Of a stretch of 64,000 nt of DNA, positions 17,601 to 26,245 are shown piece by piece (position 1 is the stretch's first letter; every line of letters begins with the position of its first letter). The stretch covers positions 124,001-188,000 of the forward strand of contig JAAFIV010000001.1 in the NCBI GenBank assembly GCA_013298775.1. The letters run 5' to 3'. This stretch comes from Ignavibacteria bacterium (GTDB lineage: Bacteria; Bacteroidota; Ignavibacteria; Kapaibacteriales; UBA4661). Under the pieces are notes generated by a model that was given only the letters and a program-made list of their open reading frames with translations, was not told where the DNA came from and ran no database searches. The position numbers were made by a program, and so were the translations under genes.

Positions 17601-18719
17601 ACCGCCATTGTCGCGTACCCATTGGTACTGCGAGCCTGTACCGCCATCTTCTGCCGTCAGCGTGGTGCTTTGTCCTAAGCAGAACGACACCGATTGGCGT
17701 GCGGTTGTGGGTGCTGCTGTACCAGCTTGTACCGTCGGGATGCCGCCGCCAACATTCACAATAAAGGTTTGGGGTTGCGTAACAAGAGGAGCATTGAAAA
17801 TATCGCGGGCAATGACCGCACTTGCTGTATTGGTTGTCGCAATTCGATACACGCCAGATTCAGTAATTGCGGGGCTAATCGTCAAGCCAAAGGTTTGCGG
17901 TGCAGTATTACCAGAAGGGCAATTTGAGCAAGCAACGCCAGTAATAGTATAGTTCTTTGTGCCATCGAGGCTTTGAATCGTAAAGCTGCTCGGCTGAATA
18001 CTTCCACGCAAAACAGGCTGCGAAAAGGTGAGGTTAATCACCGTCGGTGCGCTACACCCCGTCGTCGGGGAATTGGTCTGTACGGCGGTCACTGCCGTTG
18101 TTGTTTGCGTCATTTGCGTTGAAATTGGAATCACGCCTGCCGTAGATTTAGAAAAATCTAAGGTAAAGCCAGAACGTCCACCTGTATTCGAGACGCAGAT
18201 AAGAACGACATCGCCAGCATTCACAGAAATTGCGGGAGTAAATGAACCTGGAAACGAACGAACGAAATCGTTATCGGCACCAGTTACGCCAGAGCCAGGA
18301 TTAAAACTACACGCTGCGAAATTCGCACCATTTGAAATGCCGATACAGTCCGACAAACCAGGTGTATTAGCGGGAGCGCGATACGCAGCGAAGTTGTAAT
18401 CATCTTCGTTGTTATTCGGCGTAATGGTAAAGGAAAGACTGCCCGTAACGCCAACATTGACGCGATACCACGAAGAGTTCACCTCGCGGATAATACCGCA
18501 ACTTGGCGTAATTCCAAGGTCGGTGCCATTCTGTCCCGCGCCGGAATAGGAAAGCTGCTGGAGAATAATGTTTCGCACAACAGGGAGGGCATTGGCACAA
18601 TCTTGCTCCGGACCCGTTGCCGTTTGGGCAAAGGCGCGGGGCGTGGTGCCGAGTATTCCGCTCACAAAGAGCATACTGCTCGCAACGAGCAATGCCGCAA
18701 GCCAAGAAGAGGCTTTCAT
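14628..18719 (-). CDS. giant secreted Ig/PKD-like repeat protein with type IX sorting tail
   Basis: About 1363 residues from ATG 18719, chosen because it starts a clean signal peptide (MKASSWLAALLVASSMLFV ... AFAQ). An N-terminal PPC-like beta domain (SSWYRVNVGVTGSLSFTITP, FTLDFSK) is followed by an Ig-like domain. About ten repeats of 70-85 residues come next, each with the pattern Y-x-W-x-x-N/D-G ... I-x-x-A ... Y-x-V-x-V/A ... GC. Such repeats are typical of Bacteroidota adhesins. A cohesin-like region lies near 1180-1280. The last 80 residues (LSDVYGRVV ... DLAPGVYFMTVRT ... QRIHIL) are a type IX (Por) sorting domain. Likely a cell-surface or secreted adhesin. Confidence 0.87.
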   Translation of the reverse strand: MKASSWLAALLVASSMLFVSGILGTTPRAFAQTATGPEQDCANALPVVRNIILQQLSYSGAGQNGTDLGITPSCGIIREVNSSWYRVNVGVTGSLSFTITPNNNEDDYNFAAYRAPANTPGLSDCIGISNGANFAACSFNPGSGVTGADNDFVRSFPGSFTPAISVNAGDVVLICVSNTGGRSGFTLDFSKSTAGVIPISTQMTQTTTAVTAVQTNSPTTGCSAPTVINLTFSQPVLRGSIQPSSFTIQSLDGTKNYTITGVACSNCPSGNTAPQTFGLTISPAITESGVYRIATTNTASAVIARDIFNAPLVTQPQTFIVNVGGGIPTVQAGTAAPTTARQSVSFCLGQSTTLTAEDGGTGSQYQWVRDNGGGTFTPIAGQTRRTLIFTGRYQGETPRGNVGDSLVIFIDQPVPVRVQITDQNGCIRLSTSINVNVRGGRQAAITLSNGRTYAANQNPRVERICFVDGITFTAEAGFRTYQWYFNGSPVDTGRSRTFFARALGNYTVETSDENGCLNKPAEINLETLSSAVPVIIGPDVNCPNPVTGRITTPVTLTASNDPSYRTIQWLDALGRVIPNANTNTLSVTTGTFTFRAVTVEGCAVSVSKTVRPGQPPGGPPEVQPRPIGGQPLFVCPGGTVTLQAVSDPPYAQYIWYLNGTVIPGATQRLYTTNVIGSYQVQGVNADGCLTPISNPPVVVERTNVPTPVIRPPGGDLSFCRGSSIDLSVNGGDNFEWFYQASQGAMREFLPTTRTITARRPGIYSVRITFEDPRLSSCSSTASVTVSEVDNPTVEILNPASDSTFCQGSSIILNVRQGFQSYEWSRNGTVIPNSNTANLTVNQTGNYSVRVTASGGCFGTSATRSVREIPAPAQPTIGSSTNFLVCPNGASELRVTNETPGITYQWFRENLAIDGATGPRLTITRAGNYIVEARNANGCTSRPMSPSRVDSVPLPTPPLLPRTIVICPNASTNADAGPGFTGYQWLRNGVVLMSETARTLTIRSAGEYSVRVTNMNGCINTSSTVTVTQTAVNVTITTLDGGTRFRATSTPAPLRFQWLLNGMSIRDAIDSIFAPTVNGSYNVRITDVNGCSDTAARPVLFILPTFRTPTVTCASAGAVVTCPPGITPGSTNGTIGGIGTPDGVAAPGDTIAFRFTLSSFGTLEPGARISGDLCFNATMMEPLPPLSGGTITNGIRCITVNFTLPAVISDGLLNALFRAALGNDSITAVRLQNVRLQPSQAPLPNSVGSFRLTNISYAGGPRLIGPPPRMRLTPTAQNPTSDVASVGYTLENISAANKNTIPVLPVAVSLSDVYGRVVKVSDVQQLIGSNGEISMDVRDLAPGVYFMTVRTKDVVAVQRIHILR

Positions 18720-18897
18720 GCGAGTTTTCTGGGCAATATTTGTATTTGTAATGAATGTCATAGCGGTAAAACCGGTTCTCCGGCAGTTAATGATACCACA
18801 TAGTTCTTTATTTTTCAAATTGTAATTCTGCAAATATCATGCCAAATCAAAAGAAATTCGGCGTACTATATTGAACAGAGTTTCAAATTCTTTTTCT

Positions 18898-19024
18898 TTC
18901 AGAGGTTCGCACAATGGCAACTGTATGGCACAGACAAGAGTGTCTGTGCTACCGAAGCCTGATAAAACCTGCGTTTACTGGTAGTGCGTAAGAGTCCTGT
19001 CTGCGCCATTTGCAAACGTCCTAA
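18898..19024. repeat. diverged family A element
   Basis: About 127 bp. The right end GCGCCATTTGCAAACGTCCTAA aligns with the family A terminus. The left end (TTCAGAGGTTCGCACAATGG) aligns with several mismatches. The interior holds GGCACAGACAAGAGTGTCTGTGC and the second core. No clean 3-bp TSD (TCT versus GCT). It lies between the giant adhesin gene and the MqnA-like gene stop. Confidence 0.7.
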
Positions 19025-19044
19025 GCTCTTCTACAATCGCTCTT

Positions 19045-19833
19045 CTACAATCGCTCTACTACATCGCGCTGCCAAATTTTCACCGCCGCAACGCCCGAAA
19101 CATGCTGCGTGTAGTAGAGAAGCTCCATCGTGCCTTCGATTGCTTCTTCTACGGCGGGATTCCACGCAAGCGAGATAGTACCTGTGCGTCCAGCCGTTGT
19201 GCCGTGCTGCTCTTGTTCAGTGATTTCCTGTACGTCGGGAAAGGTTTCATCACGAAAGGCGTGTATAATTTCAAGCAAATCGTCTGGCACTTCTTCAGGA
19301 CGACACACCCACACGCCAAGCGGCATCGGCACTTCCACGAAATCCGTCCATTCGTCGCTTACATCCAGTACCACAGCTTGTGCGGCATCGTAACCGTATT
19401 CAATCACGGCATCTGCTGTCTGTAAGGCTTCAGCAATATCGCTGGTCGTGCTTTGCTTGAGCGTGAGTGGTAAATCAAATTTTTCACTCAGCATGATTAC
19501 GCCCATCTGCATCATAAAATCGCTTGCGGTACTTGAAACACAAGTACGAATCTCTTCGGCATTCGGTTTCAGATACACCGACGCGCTATACGTCAAGCCT
19601 TCTAGCACGAGCGTTGGAGCGTTGAGAATACGCAAGTCAGTTTTTAATCCAATAAGCGCGTAGCTCATGGGGGAAATAAAGGCAGCCTCTACGGTATGGC
19701 GGGCAAGATGTTCTGCGCAATCGCGTTCGGTGCCACGCAGAAGACGGATTCCGCGCTCGGCACAAACACGCTCGGCATTCGCAAATAATGGCGCGAAAAG
19801 AGAATGCGTGGGAATGGCAATACTAAAACTCAT
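19045..19833 (-). CDS. MqnA/MqnD-like periplasmic-binding-fold protein
   Basis: 262 residues with the two-lobed binding-protein fold of the VitK2_biosynth family. N-terminal SIAIPTHSLFAPLF, the lobe-crossing AAFISPMSYALIG, TASDFMMQMGVIML, DAVIEYGYDAAQ and MPLGVWVCRPEEVPDDLL all resemble the ordering in MqnA (chorismate dehydratase) or MqnD of the futalosine menaquinone pathway. There is no signal peptide, consistent with a cytosolic enzyme. Similarity is by pattern only, and a nitrate/taurine-type binding protein lacking its signal is an alternative. No other menaquinone genes are nearby. Confidence 0.5.
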   Translation of the reverse strand: MSFSIAIPTHSLFAPLFANAERVCAERGIRLLRGTERDCAEHLARHTVEAAFISPMSYALIGLKTDLRILNAPTLVLEGLTYSASVYLKPNAEEIRTCVSSTASDFMMQMGVIMLSEKFDLPLTLKQSTTSDIAEALQTADAVIEYGYDAAQAVVLDVSDEWTDFVEVPMPLGVWVCRPEEVPDDLLEIIHAFRDETFPDVQEITEQEQHGTTAGRTGTISLAWNPAVEEAIEGTMELLYYTQHVSGVAAVKIWQRDVVERL

Positions 19834-20009
19834 GCAGTTTTGTTGATGCGAAACGAAACGTTGAAACTCTTGAACTCAGACTGAATTTGACCAGAGATAT
19901 TGGAGCAAATATTACGCCAAACGCGGCAAAAACATACCAATCTGCAAGATACACAAGTTTCGTGAATAAATTCAAGGGAGAAATCTCGCCGCAGGTGCAA
20001 GCATACAAT

Positions 20010-20179
20010 ATTTCAGGGTAACTGGTCAGGTTTTTGAACGCAGATTGCCATGATTTCCATGATGAAGAGGATTTCAGAGAAGAATATTCCTTCTTCTCTC
20101 CAGTCTTCATCTGCGAGAATCGTGGAAATCATGGGAATCTGTGTCCCCAAAATTACGACCTGAACAGGTACATTTCAGG
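20010..20179. mobile_element. family C MITE-like element with 8-bp TSD ATTTCAGG
   Basis: Element 20018-20171 (154 bp) lies between exact repeats ATTTCAGG (20010-20017, 20172-20179). Ends are GTAACTGGTCAGGT and the complement of GTACCTGTTCAGGT. The interior is an imperfect inverted repeat of the GCAGATTGCCATGATTTCC / GGAAATCATGGGAATCTG type, unrelated to the interiors at 3132 and 53875. The right TSD copy contains the TGA stop of the flippase gene (20175-20177), so insertion hit the exact gene end without changing the protein. Confidence 0.87.
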
Positions 20180-21686
20180 AAGGACGTGTGCCTAGCACGG
20201 AGGGAAAAACGCCCAAAGCCAGCACGACAAGCGGGTATGCGGCTATCCACGCGCAACGCACAAAAAAGCTCGCTTCGAGCGAAAGCGTTTGTGTGGTGAG
20301 ATGTGCAAACGCGAACACCCCAAGAGCGGAGACAATCAAGCCGATAAGCGGTTTCCATTCATAGCGAATTGGGTAAATGCGCCGCGTGAGAGCGAACATC
20401 CCTGCTGCGCTCACCATGTACGCGCCCAGCGTTGCCCATGCTGCACCTTGTATGCCCAGCACAGGAATAAGCGCGACGTTCAACACGATATTACTCAGCG
20501 CAGAAACACCCGAAACAAGCGGCAAATACTTCGTCCGTTTGCGAATATACACGCTTGCGGCAAAGTGCGTAAACATGCCATTAAAATAATACGCTCCCAG
20601 CACAATCGGCACAAGCCCCAAACCGCTCCAATACGCGGGATTCACAAAACGTCCGCCAACAAAGGGCATGCGTACAACATATTCCATGCACAAGCTACTC
20701 AGCAAAAACACAAAACAGCATGCCGCCGTAAAGTACGTCAGCACTCGCGCCAGCAGGATGTGGAAAGAGCGTCGTTGCTTGATAGTGCGCTTGCTTGCTG
20801 CCGTGTATTCTCGTAAATAAAATGGCTTCCATGCGTACTCAAACACCGTTACCATCATCATCATCGGGATTCCCAAGCGGTAGTTTGCTTGGTAAATCCC
20901 CAGCACCGACGAACCCAGAAAAAACTTGATAATGGGTCTGTCAATCACTTGCAACATCATTGCAGAAAAAGCTGCCGGAACCGTCGGCAAGCCAAATTGC
21001 CATAATTCGCGGAACAGTGCGCCATCCAAGCGAATACCAGAGCGCAAAAGATAGCGCACAAATTCTGGCGCAAGCAGCAGCACGCCTGCAAAAGCAGAAA
21101 GTACGCCCGCAAGAAAAATCCCACGAATGCCCATTTGAAGCCATACAACGCATACAATGTTCGCAGAAACATTCAGCACAATGACTGCAAATTTTGTTGT
21201 CGCAAATCGTTTGGCACGTTGTTCCATGCGGAGTGCAGCGTAGGGAATAAGCGTGAGTGCGTCAAAAAAAGCAATAAGTGCGGAATACGCAACCAGCATT
21301 TCACCTAATTCAATCACGCTCAAACGCAGCAGAGAAGCGGCTTTGGCAGAAAAAAGCAGGAGAAGTGCTGTTACCGTGCCAGCAATAAGCACAATCCCGA
21401 ACAAACTATGCACAAACACAGAACGATTGTGTTCATGCAGGTTCTGGCTTGTTTCTTGTTCACGAGAGTTTTGGAAGAATTTAAAAAATGCAGAATCAAA
21501 ACCGCATGAATACACAACATTCACGAAGGCAATCAAAGTGTAAAGATACGCCGTGTCGCCGAGTTCCGCAGGGGAAATGAAATTGGTGTACAAAGGTGTG
21601 AGCAGGAACGTAAGCAAGCGACCCAGCACGGTACTAACGCCATAAATCAGGGTTTCAGAGCTGAGTGCGCGAAGTTTTGCAAGCAT
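20175..21686 (-). CDS. oligosaccharide flippase family membrane protein (MATE/Wzx-like)
   Basis: About 503 residues with roughly 12-14 predicted transmembrane helices; no soluble domain. The N-terminus SETLIYGVSTVLGRLLTFLLTPLYTNFISPAELGDTAYLYTL is characteristic of Wzx/RfbX-type polysaccharide translocases. These move lipid-linked repeat units across the inner membrane for O-antigen or capsule assembly. The start is ATG 21686; the open frame reaches a TTG at 21710, which lies in a 17-bp direct repeat. No glycosyltransferases are adjacent. The stop codon sits inside the TSD of a family C element. Confidence 0.88.
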   Translation of the reverse strand: MLAKLRALSSETLIYGVSTVLGRLLTFLLTPLYTNFISPAELGDTAYLYTLIAFVNVVYSCGFDSAFFKFFQNSREQETSQNLHEHNRSVFVHSLFGIVLIAGTVTALLLLFSAKAASLLRLSVIELGEMLVAYSALIAFFDALTLIPYAALRMEQRAKRFATTKFAVIVLNVSANIVCVVWLQMGIRGIFLAGVLSAFAGVLLLAPEFVRYLLRSGIRLDGALFRELWQFGLPTVPAAFSAMMLQVIDRPIIKFFLGSSVLGIYQANYRLGIPMMMMVTVFEYAWKPFYLREYTAASKRTIKQRRSFHILLARVLTYFTAACCFVFLLSSLCMEYVVRMPFVGGRFVNPAYWSGLGLVPIVLGAYYFNGMFTHFAASVYIRKRTKYLPLVSGVSALSNIVLNVALIPVLGIQGAAWATLGAYMVSAAGMFALTRRIYPIRYEWKPLIGLIVSALGVFAFAHLTTQTLSLEASFFVRCAWIAAYPLVVLALGVFPSVLGTRPS

Positions 21687-21700
21687 AGAAGCGGGAAAAA

Positions 21701-21734
21701 TATCAATCAAAACAAAATATCAATCAAAACAAAA
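21701..21734. repeat. 17-bp direct duplication upstream of the flippase gene
   Basis: Two perfect tandem copies of TATCAATCAAAACAAAA (21701-21717, 21718-21734) just before the flippase start. They also encode a spurious in-frame TTG start. A slippage-prone site that could alter spacing of the expression signals. Confidence 0.75.
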
Positions 21735-21744
21735 AATACTACGG

Positions 21745-24084
21745 CTACGCCGCATTGCGCCGTGCTTCTTGAGCCGCTTCCGCGCTCAAAAGCGGTAAAC
21801 GCACCGTAAAGATAGAACCTTCATTCATGCGGCTGGCTACGCCGACCGTTCCGCCATGCGCTTCGACAAATTCTTTGACAATTGACAAACCAATGCCCGT
21901 ACCGGAAATAGTCGTGGTATTGGATGCACGGAAAAATGGCGTGAAAAGCCCCGAAATATCTGCCTCAGGAATACCGATGCCTTTGTCTTGTACAGAAATG
22001 ACGACGGATGCCGTTTCGCAATACACATCCACCGTGATAGGCGCGTCTTTCGGTGAATACTTGATTGCATTCGTCACAAGATTTCGCACCACATAGCGCA
22101 AGAGTTTCATGTCCCCGTTTATCATTGCCTCGTGGACGTTGATATTGCGAATAATCCTTGCTCGCGAGGTGGCAGACGCAATAAACTCCATCTCGGTCGA
22201 GATATTACGACACAGCTCCGCAATGTCCATTGCTTTAGGATTGAAGCGTCCTGCGGCACTTTGCGATTCACTTTGCGACAGGAAATCATTCATCAAATCG
22301 GTCAATTCATTCACACGAAGGCGAATTTTGCTGAGTTCCGATAAGCGTTTTTCCGTTGTGAGGCGGTCGAAATAGCGCGTCATCATATCCACCGAAAGCA
22401 AAATTCCCGCAAGCGGAGTGCGGAATTCATGCGAAATCGTTGAAACGAAGCGGGTTTTGAGTGCGCTCACTTGGCGTTCTTTATCCAGCGATTTTTGCAA
22501 CTGTTCTTCGGATTGCTTCTTTTCGCTTACGTCCATCAGAGCTTGTATAACCACCAGCTCGCCAGCATCGGTACGGAGTTTCGTGCTGTAATCGTCGAAC
22601 CAGCGAAACTCGTTGCTGCTCCGCGTGTTTACTTCGCGCACGACGCGCAAACGGTAGGTGCGCGTGAGAACAATATCCGAATCGTTGTCTAGCCATGTTT
22701 GCCATTCCGCCTCTGCTTGTGCGCGGTCTTCTTCGTGCATGGGCAAGCGCATTTCGCCGCTATGCAGCATCTCGGCAAACATTTCCATTGAATAGCCAGT
22801 TTGCTTAACAAATTCCGTATTCACAAATTCTAAACGTGATGATTGCTCGCGTTTGACGCTTTGCAAAATTCCCACTGGCAAGCCCTGTACAAGCGCACGG
22901 TAGCGTTTTTCGCTCACGCGCAAGCGTTCTTCGGCTTCTTTTTGTGAGGAAACATCTACCGTCGAGCAGACAATCTCGCGGACGCGCCCTTGCTCAATCA
23001 CAGGAACAAGAGCGTTTATGTAGTGTGCGCCATTCAAGAACGATTCAAACCGCACATTTTTTCCTTGAAATGCCGCATCGAAATGTTGTTTGTACAATGC
23101 GCTCAGTTTCTCACCAAATACGCCTTTCATCGTTTTTCCACGCAAGGCTTCGGTATCTAAGCCGAACTGTGCGGCAATTTTTCCTTCAAAAAGCGTGATG
23201 TAATACTCGCCGTCGTCATCAGCTCGCACGACCTTAATCACAAGGTTTTGCAAATTGCGCACCGTTTCGCGGAAATCCTCGCGCAGAGCCGATGCCAGAG
23301 CTTCTTTTGCGTTGTCGCGCTCGGCTTCGCGCTTTTGAATTTGCTCCAGCATCGTATTGAAGCCATCGGTGAGTACCCCGATTTCATCATCTCCGCCACG
23401 CAGTTCTGTATTGAAGCGGGCAGAGTAATCATTAGCGTTGGAAATATGCTTCATCACTGCCGCCAAGCCCAAGAGCCGCCGCGAAACCACGCGCTGCAAG
23501 AGCAAGGCAAGCACGACCGACAATCCCGTAAGAACCGCACCAATACCCGCCATTTGCAATGCGGCGGAACGTATTTCAGTATTCAATTCATTGGTAGAAA
23601 GCCGCAAATGCAACACGCCGTAATACTCGTGTTTGAAGATAATGCGTTGGTACAAAGCAAGTGCGGTATCGTTAAAGGTGTGGTAGCGTTGAGTGGTGCT
23701 ATCAAAGCTCAACGTCGTAGGCAAGATGCCCTGAGAAGGCAGGTTTTGCGCTTCTTGCGAGGTGTTTTTTTCAGAATCATTGTAAAATTCCGCAAAAAGA
23801 TTGCCAGATTTATCATACACGGCTGCATAGCGCACCGCCGTTACAGACGACAAGCGCGTCAAGGCTTCATGCGCATCATCAGGATTTTGGAAAGCAAGCG
23901 AGGGCGTGCAGTAATCCCCAACAACTTGTGCGAGTGCTGCCGAACTCCGCACCATATCTTGCTTTGCAGAACGAACATTTTTCACAACAATAAAAGAAAA
24001 CCCCAGCCCCAACGCCAGCACCGTACACAGCAAAATAATGCTGATAAGTTTACTGCGGATGGATAAGTTTTGAAGCCATTTCAT
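21745..24084 (-). CDS. membrane sensor histidine kinase, CHASE8-like/HAMP/PAS
   Basis: About 779 residues from ATG 24084 (MKWLQNLSIRSKL). Order: TM1 about 12-32; periplasmic CHASE8-like domain with AALAQVVGDYCTPSLAFQNPDDA; TM2 about 180-200; HAMP (RLLGLAAVMKHISNANDY); a PAS-like region; a second PAS/PAC (EKRYRALVQGLPVGIL, to VIQALMDVSEKK); HisKA with the phospho-acceptor in STISHEFRTPLAG; then HATPase_c (NLVTNAIKYSPKD, DKGIGIPEAD, GTGIGLSIVKEFVEAHGG). No receiver domain and no adjacent response regulator, so its partner is elsewhere. The sensor resembles that of the chemoreceptor at 6210. Confidence 0.9.
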   Translation of the reverse strand: MKWLQNLSIRSKLISIILLCTVLALGLGFSFIVVKNVRSAKQDMVRSSAALAQVVGDYCTPSLAFQNPDDAHEALTRLSSVTAVRYAAVYDKSGNLFAEFYNDSEKNTSQEAQNLPSQGILPTTLSFDSTTQRYHTFNDTALALYQRIIFKHEYYGVLHLRLSTNELNTEIRSAALQMAGIGAVLTGLSVVLALLLQRVVSRRLLGLAAVMKHISNANDYSARFNTELRGGDDEIGVLTDGFNTMLEQIQKREAERDNAKEALASALREDFRETVRNLQNLVIKVVRADDDGEYYITLFEGKIAAQFGLDTEALRGKTMKGVFGEKLSALYKQHFDAAFQGKNVRFESFLNGAHYINALVPVIEQGRVREIVCSTVDVSSQKEAEERLRVSEKRYRALVQGLPVGILQSVKREQSSRLEFVNTEFVKQTGYSMEMFAEMLHSGEMRLPMHEEDRAQAEAEWQTWLDNDSDIVLTRTYRLRVVREVNTRSSNEFRWFDDYSTKLRTDAGELVVIQALMDVSEKKQSEEQLQKSLDKERQVSALKTRFVSTISHEFRTPLAGILLSVDMMTRYFDRLTTEKRLSELSKIRLRVNELTDLMNDFLSQSESQSAAGRFNPKAMDIAELCRNISTEMEFIASATSRARIIRNINVHEAMINGDMKLLRYVVRNLVTNAIKYSPKDAPITVDVYCETASVVISVQDKGIGIPEADISGLFTPFFRASNTTTISGTGIGLSIVKEFVEAHGGTVGVASRMNEGSIFTVRLPLLSAEAAQEARRNAA

Positions 24085-24239
24085 TGGCGGGTTCTCCGTG
24101 AAAATTCGATGTAGATGCTCTTTGAGGCAAGTTGGAGGAAGCATAAGCAACGACAACCGTGCCGCACAGCGCATAAAACATCACCTGTGAGCGCACTCAC
24201 TTCTCATTCTTTTGCACAAATTTTATTATTGATGTTGCC

Positions 24240-24869
24240 TCAGCGCATGATACGTAAATTTTCGATAATTCCCCAAATTTCTTCATGCAGCGCATCAACA
24301 TTTTGTGCGGCATTGAGCATTTTTACGCGCTCGGGGAAATCGCGGGCAAGCTGCGTGTAGCCCTGAATCACGCGCTCAAAAAAGGCATCGCCAGCAGATT
24401 CAATTCTATCCGCCGTTTTCTCTGAGCAACGCGTTTTTGCCTCTTGCAAAGGAATGTGGAGAAAAAAGGTGCAATCCGGCATGATTCCTGATGTTGCGAG
24501 CATATTTGCTGCCTGAATGTCAGCGAGATTCAAAGCACGTCCAAAGCCTTGATAGGCGGTCGTGGAATCAATAAAGCGGTCGGAAATGACAATTGCACCT
24601 CGCTCCAACGCGGGACGAATACACGTGTCCACAAGTTGTGCGCGAGCGGCTGCATACAGCAAAAGCTCGGTACGAGAAGTCATGGAATTATGGGATTTAT
24701 CTAGGACAATGGCACGAATAGCTTCGGAAACAGCAGTATTTCCTGGGTCGCGGACAAAAAGAACTTCTTGGGGAACGGAAGACTGGAAATGAGTAACAAT
24801 GCGCTCTTGCAACATTCGTGCTTGCGTGGACTTGCCGCAGCCGTCTATTCCTTCAAAGGTAATGAACAT
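24240..24869 (-). CDS. tmk: thymidylate kinase
   Basis: Phosphorylates dTMP to dTDP with ATP for DNA synthesis. 209 residues, the usual length. P-loop FEGIDGCGKSTQA at residues 4-16; DPG in VRDPGNTAVSEAIR, where most TMKs have REPG, so the acidic residue is shortened from Glu to Asp; DRFIDSTTAYQGFGR dTMP-binding segment; then the LID region CSEKTADRIE. Start ATG 24869. Single gene on the minus strand, with 155 bp separating it from the histidine kinase downstream. Confidence 0.93.
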   Translation of the reverse strand: MFITFEGIDGCGKSTQARMLQERIVTHFQSSVPQEVLFVRDPGNTAVSEAIRAIVLDKSHNSMTSRTELLLYAAARAQLVDTCIRPALERGAIVISDRFIDSTTAYQGFGRALNLADIQAANMLATSGIMPDCTFFLHIPLQEAKTRCSEKTADRIESAGDAFFERVIQGYTQLARDFPERVKMLNAAQNVDALHEEIWGIIENLRIMR

Positions 24870-25358
24870 GGACTATCCCCTCTCGGTGGCGAAATTGATG
24901 GTACATACACACGTAAAATGCTACGCACCCACAATTTACAACCTCTCGTTCATACCTACAACACACAATTTGAACATTTCATTTGGACACACAGCCAAAT
25001 AAAAAACCTCCAACAAACCATTCTATGCGGTTTCTGCTTGAGTGATACGTTCTGAATCGTGCCGGGCGGGGCAGAAAAAAGTGGCATCAACGCAAGAAAG
25101 CAATTATGCGAAATAATCAGCTTTCTCATGCGGCTTACGATACCGTAGGTTTCTGCTCTGCTCGAAACGGCAAAGCGCGTATCAGCAAACTTCTTCCGCA
25201 GAGACAATACGTTACACGATGCTTCATTTCCCCAAGCTCGTGTGGACGCGCCTCCTGAAATCCTGACATCACATCAAAAAAAACCGAAGAGCAAGCAACA
25301 AAGTAAAAATGCCACAAGCCAGCATTGACGCTATTCTCAGACCTTTCAACCTTATCTC
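24870..25358. other. 489-bp gap between tmk and rsmI without recognisable gene
   Basis: No conserved protein, RNA, or repeat element is recognisable here. Short minus-strand frames (24956-25207, 25135-25443) translate to composition typical of non-coding DNA, and the latter overlaps rsmI. The tmk promoter is presumably inside. It is the largest gap that none of the repeat families explains. Confidence 0.5.
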
Positions 25359-26063
25359 TTATCCTTCTGCCTTTTCCTTGCCCTCCAGAATGAACACAAA
25401 CTCTCCTTTTTGTTGAGGGCGTGCGGCAAGTCGTTGCAAACACTGTTGTACAGTTCCGCGAAGGAACTCTTCGTACATTTTCGTTAGCTCCCGCGCAATA
25501 CAGATGCGGCGGTGTTCTGAGCCATATTCACAAAATTCTTCTAATAATTTCACTGCTCGGTGCGATGATTCATACAGAATCACTGTTTCGGTGCGCTCCA
25601 GCAGCGATTTCACAAAGGTTTCGCGCCCTTTTTTGTGCGGCGGGAATCCCAAAAATGTGAAAGAATCAACTGCCAAGCCGCTTGCCGAGAGTGCTGGAAC
25701 AAATGCGGTCGCGCCCGGAAGCGGCACAATGGCTATATTTGCGTGAATCGCTGCTTGCACCACGCGAAAGCCTGGGTCGGAAATACACGGCGAACCAGCT
25801 TCGCTCACAAGCGCAATCGCTTTACCTTGCTCAATTTCTCGAATCAAATTTCGCGCTTCAGATTCTTCGTTGTAATCGTGATAGGCGCGAAGACGTTCTG
25901 GTGTAATGCCGTACAAAGCAAGTAACTGTCCCGTTGTGCGCGTATCTTCGGAGGCAATAATATCAGCGCGTTGGAGCGTTTTGAGCGCACGGAGCGTAAT
26001 ATCATCGCGGTTGCCAATTGGCACGGGAACAAGGTACAATGCGGGTTCGAGGCGTTCTGTCAT
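25359..26063 (-). CDS. rsmI: 16S rRNA (cytidine-1402-2'-O)-methyltransferase
   Basis: Uses S-adenosylmethionine to 2'-O-methylate C1402 in the ribosomal P site. 234 residues of the SIROHEME/RsmI (tetrapyrrole methylase) fold: LYLVPVPIGNRDDITLRAL at the N-terminus, SEDTRTT, the nucleotide-loop motif SEAGSPCISDPG (SDAGTPGISDPG in most homologues), PLPGATAFVPALSASG, FLGFPPHKKGR, and ESSHRAVKLL. Shorter than E. coli RsmI because the C-terminal extension is missing, as in many phyla. Single-gene unit on the minus strand. Confidence 0.92.
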   Translation of the reverse strand: MTERLEPALYLVPVPIGNRDDITLRALKTLQRADIIASEDTRTTGQLLALYGITPERLRAYHDYNEESEARNLIREIEQGKAIALVSEAGSPCISDPGFRVVQAAIHANIAIVPLPGATAFVPALSASGLAVDSFTFLGFPPHKKGRETFVKSLLERTETVILYESSHRAVKLLEEFCEYGSEHRRICIARELTKMYEEFLRGTVQQCLQRLAARPQQKGEFVFILEGKEKAEG

Positions 26064-26083
26064 TGGACAACTATTATTGCTCT

Positions 26084-26235
26084 ATTTGGCGCATGGCAAA
26101 ATCTTTGAATAATAGGTAAAATCAGGCTTCAGTGGCACAGACATTCTTGTCTGTGTTTGTCGCTCGAAACCTTTGCCAGAACTCACAGACAAGAATGTCT
26201 GTGCCACTAATGAAGAAATTCCGCCGCGTACTTCA
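26084..26235. repeat. old family B element
   Basis: About 152 bp. GTAAAATCAGGCTTCAGTGGCACAGAC matches the family B subterminal region; right end GAAATTCCGCCGCGTACTTCA is a diverged GAAATTTTGTCGTGTACAAAG. Two inverted CACAGACATTCTTGTCTGTG cores lie inside. It separates rsmI from tadA. No clear TSD remains. Confidence 0.68.
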
Positions 26236-26245
26236 GATTACGATA

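Noticed and set aside
19823-20110. 95-codon minus-strand frame crossing the family C element
   Set aside because: Half of it is encoded by the repeat and its end overlaps the start of the MqnA-like gene; no recognisable domain. The upstream flippase stop lies in its own intact frame, so it is not a flippase fragment.
24956-25443. Small minus-strand frames between tmk and rsmI
   Set aside because: No conserved features, and the longer one overlaps the rsmI coding end.
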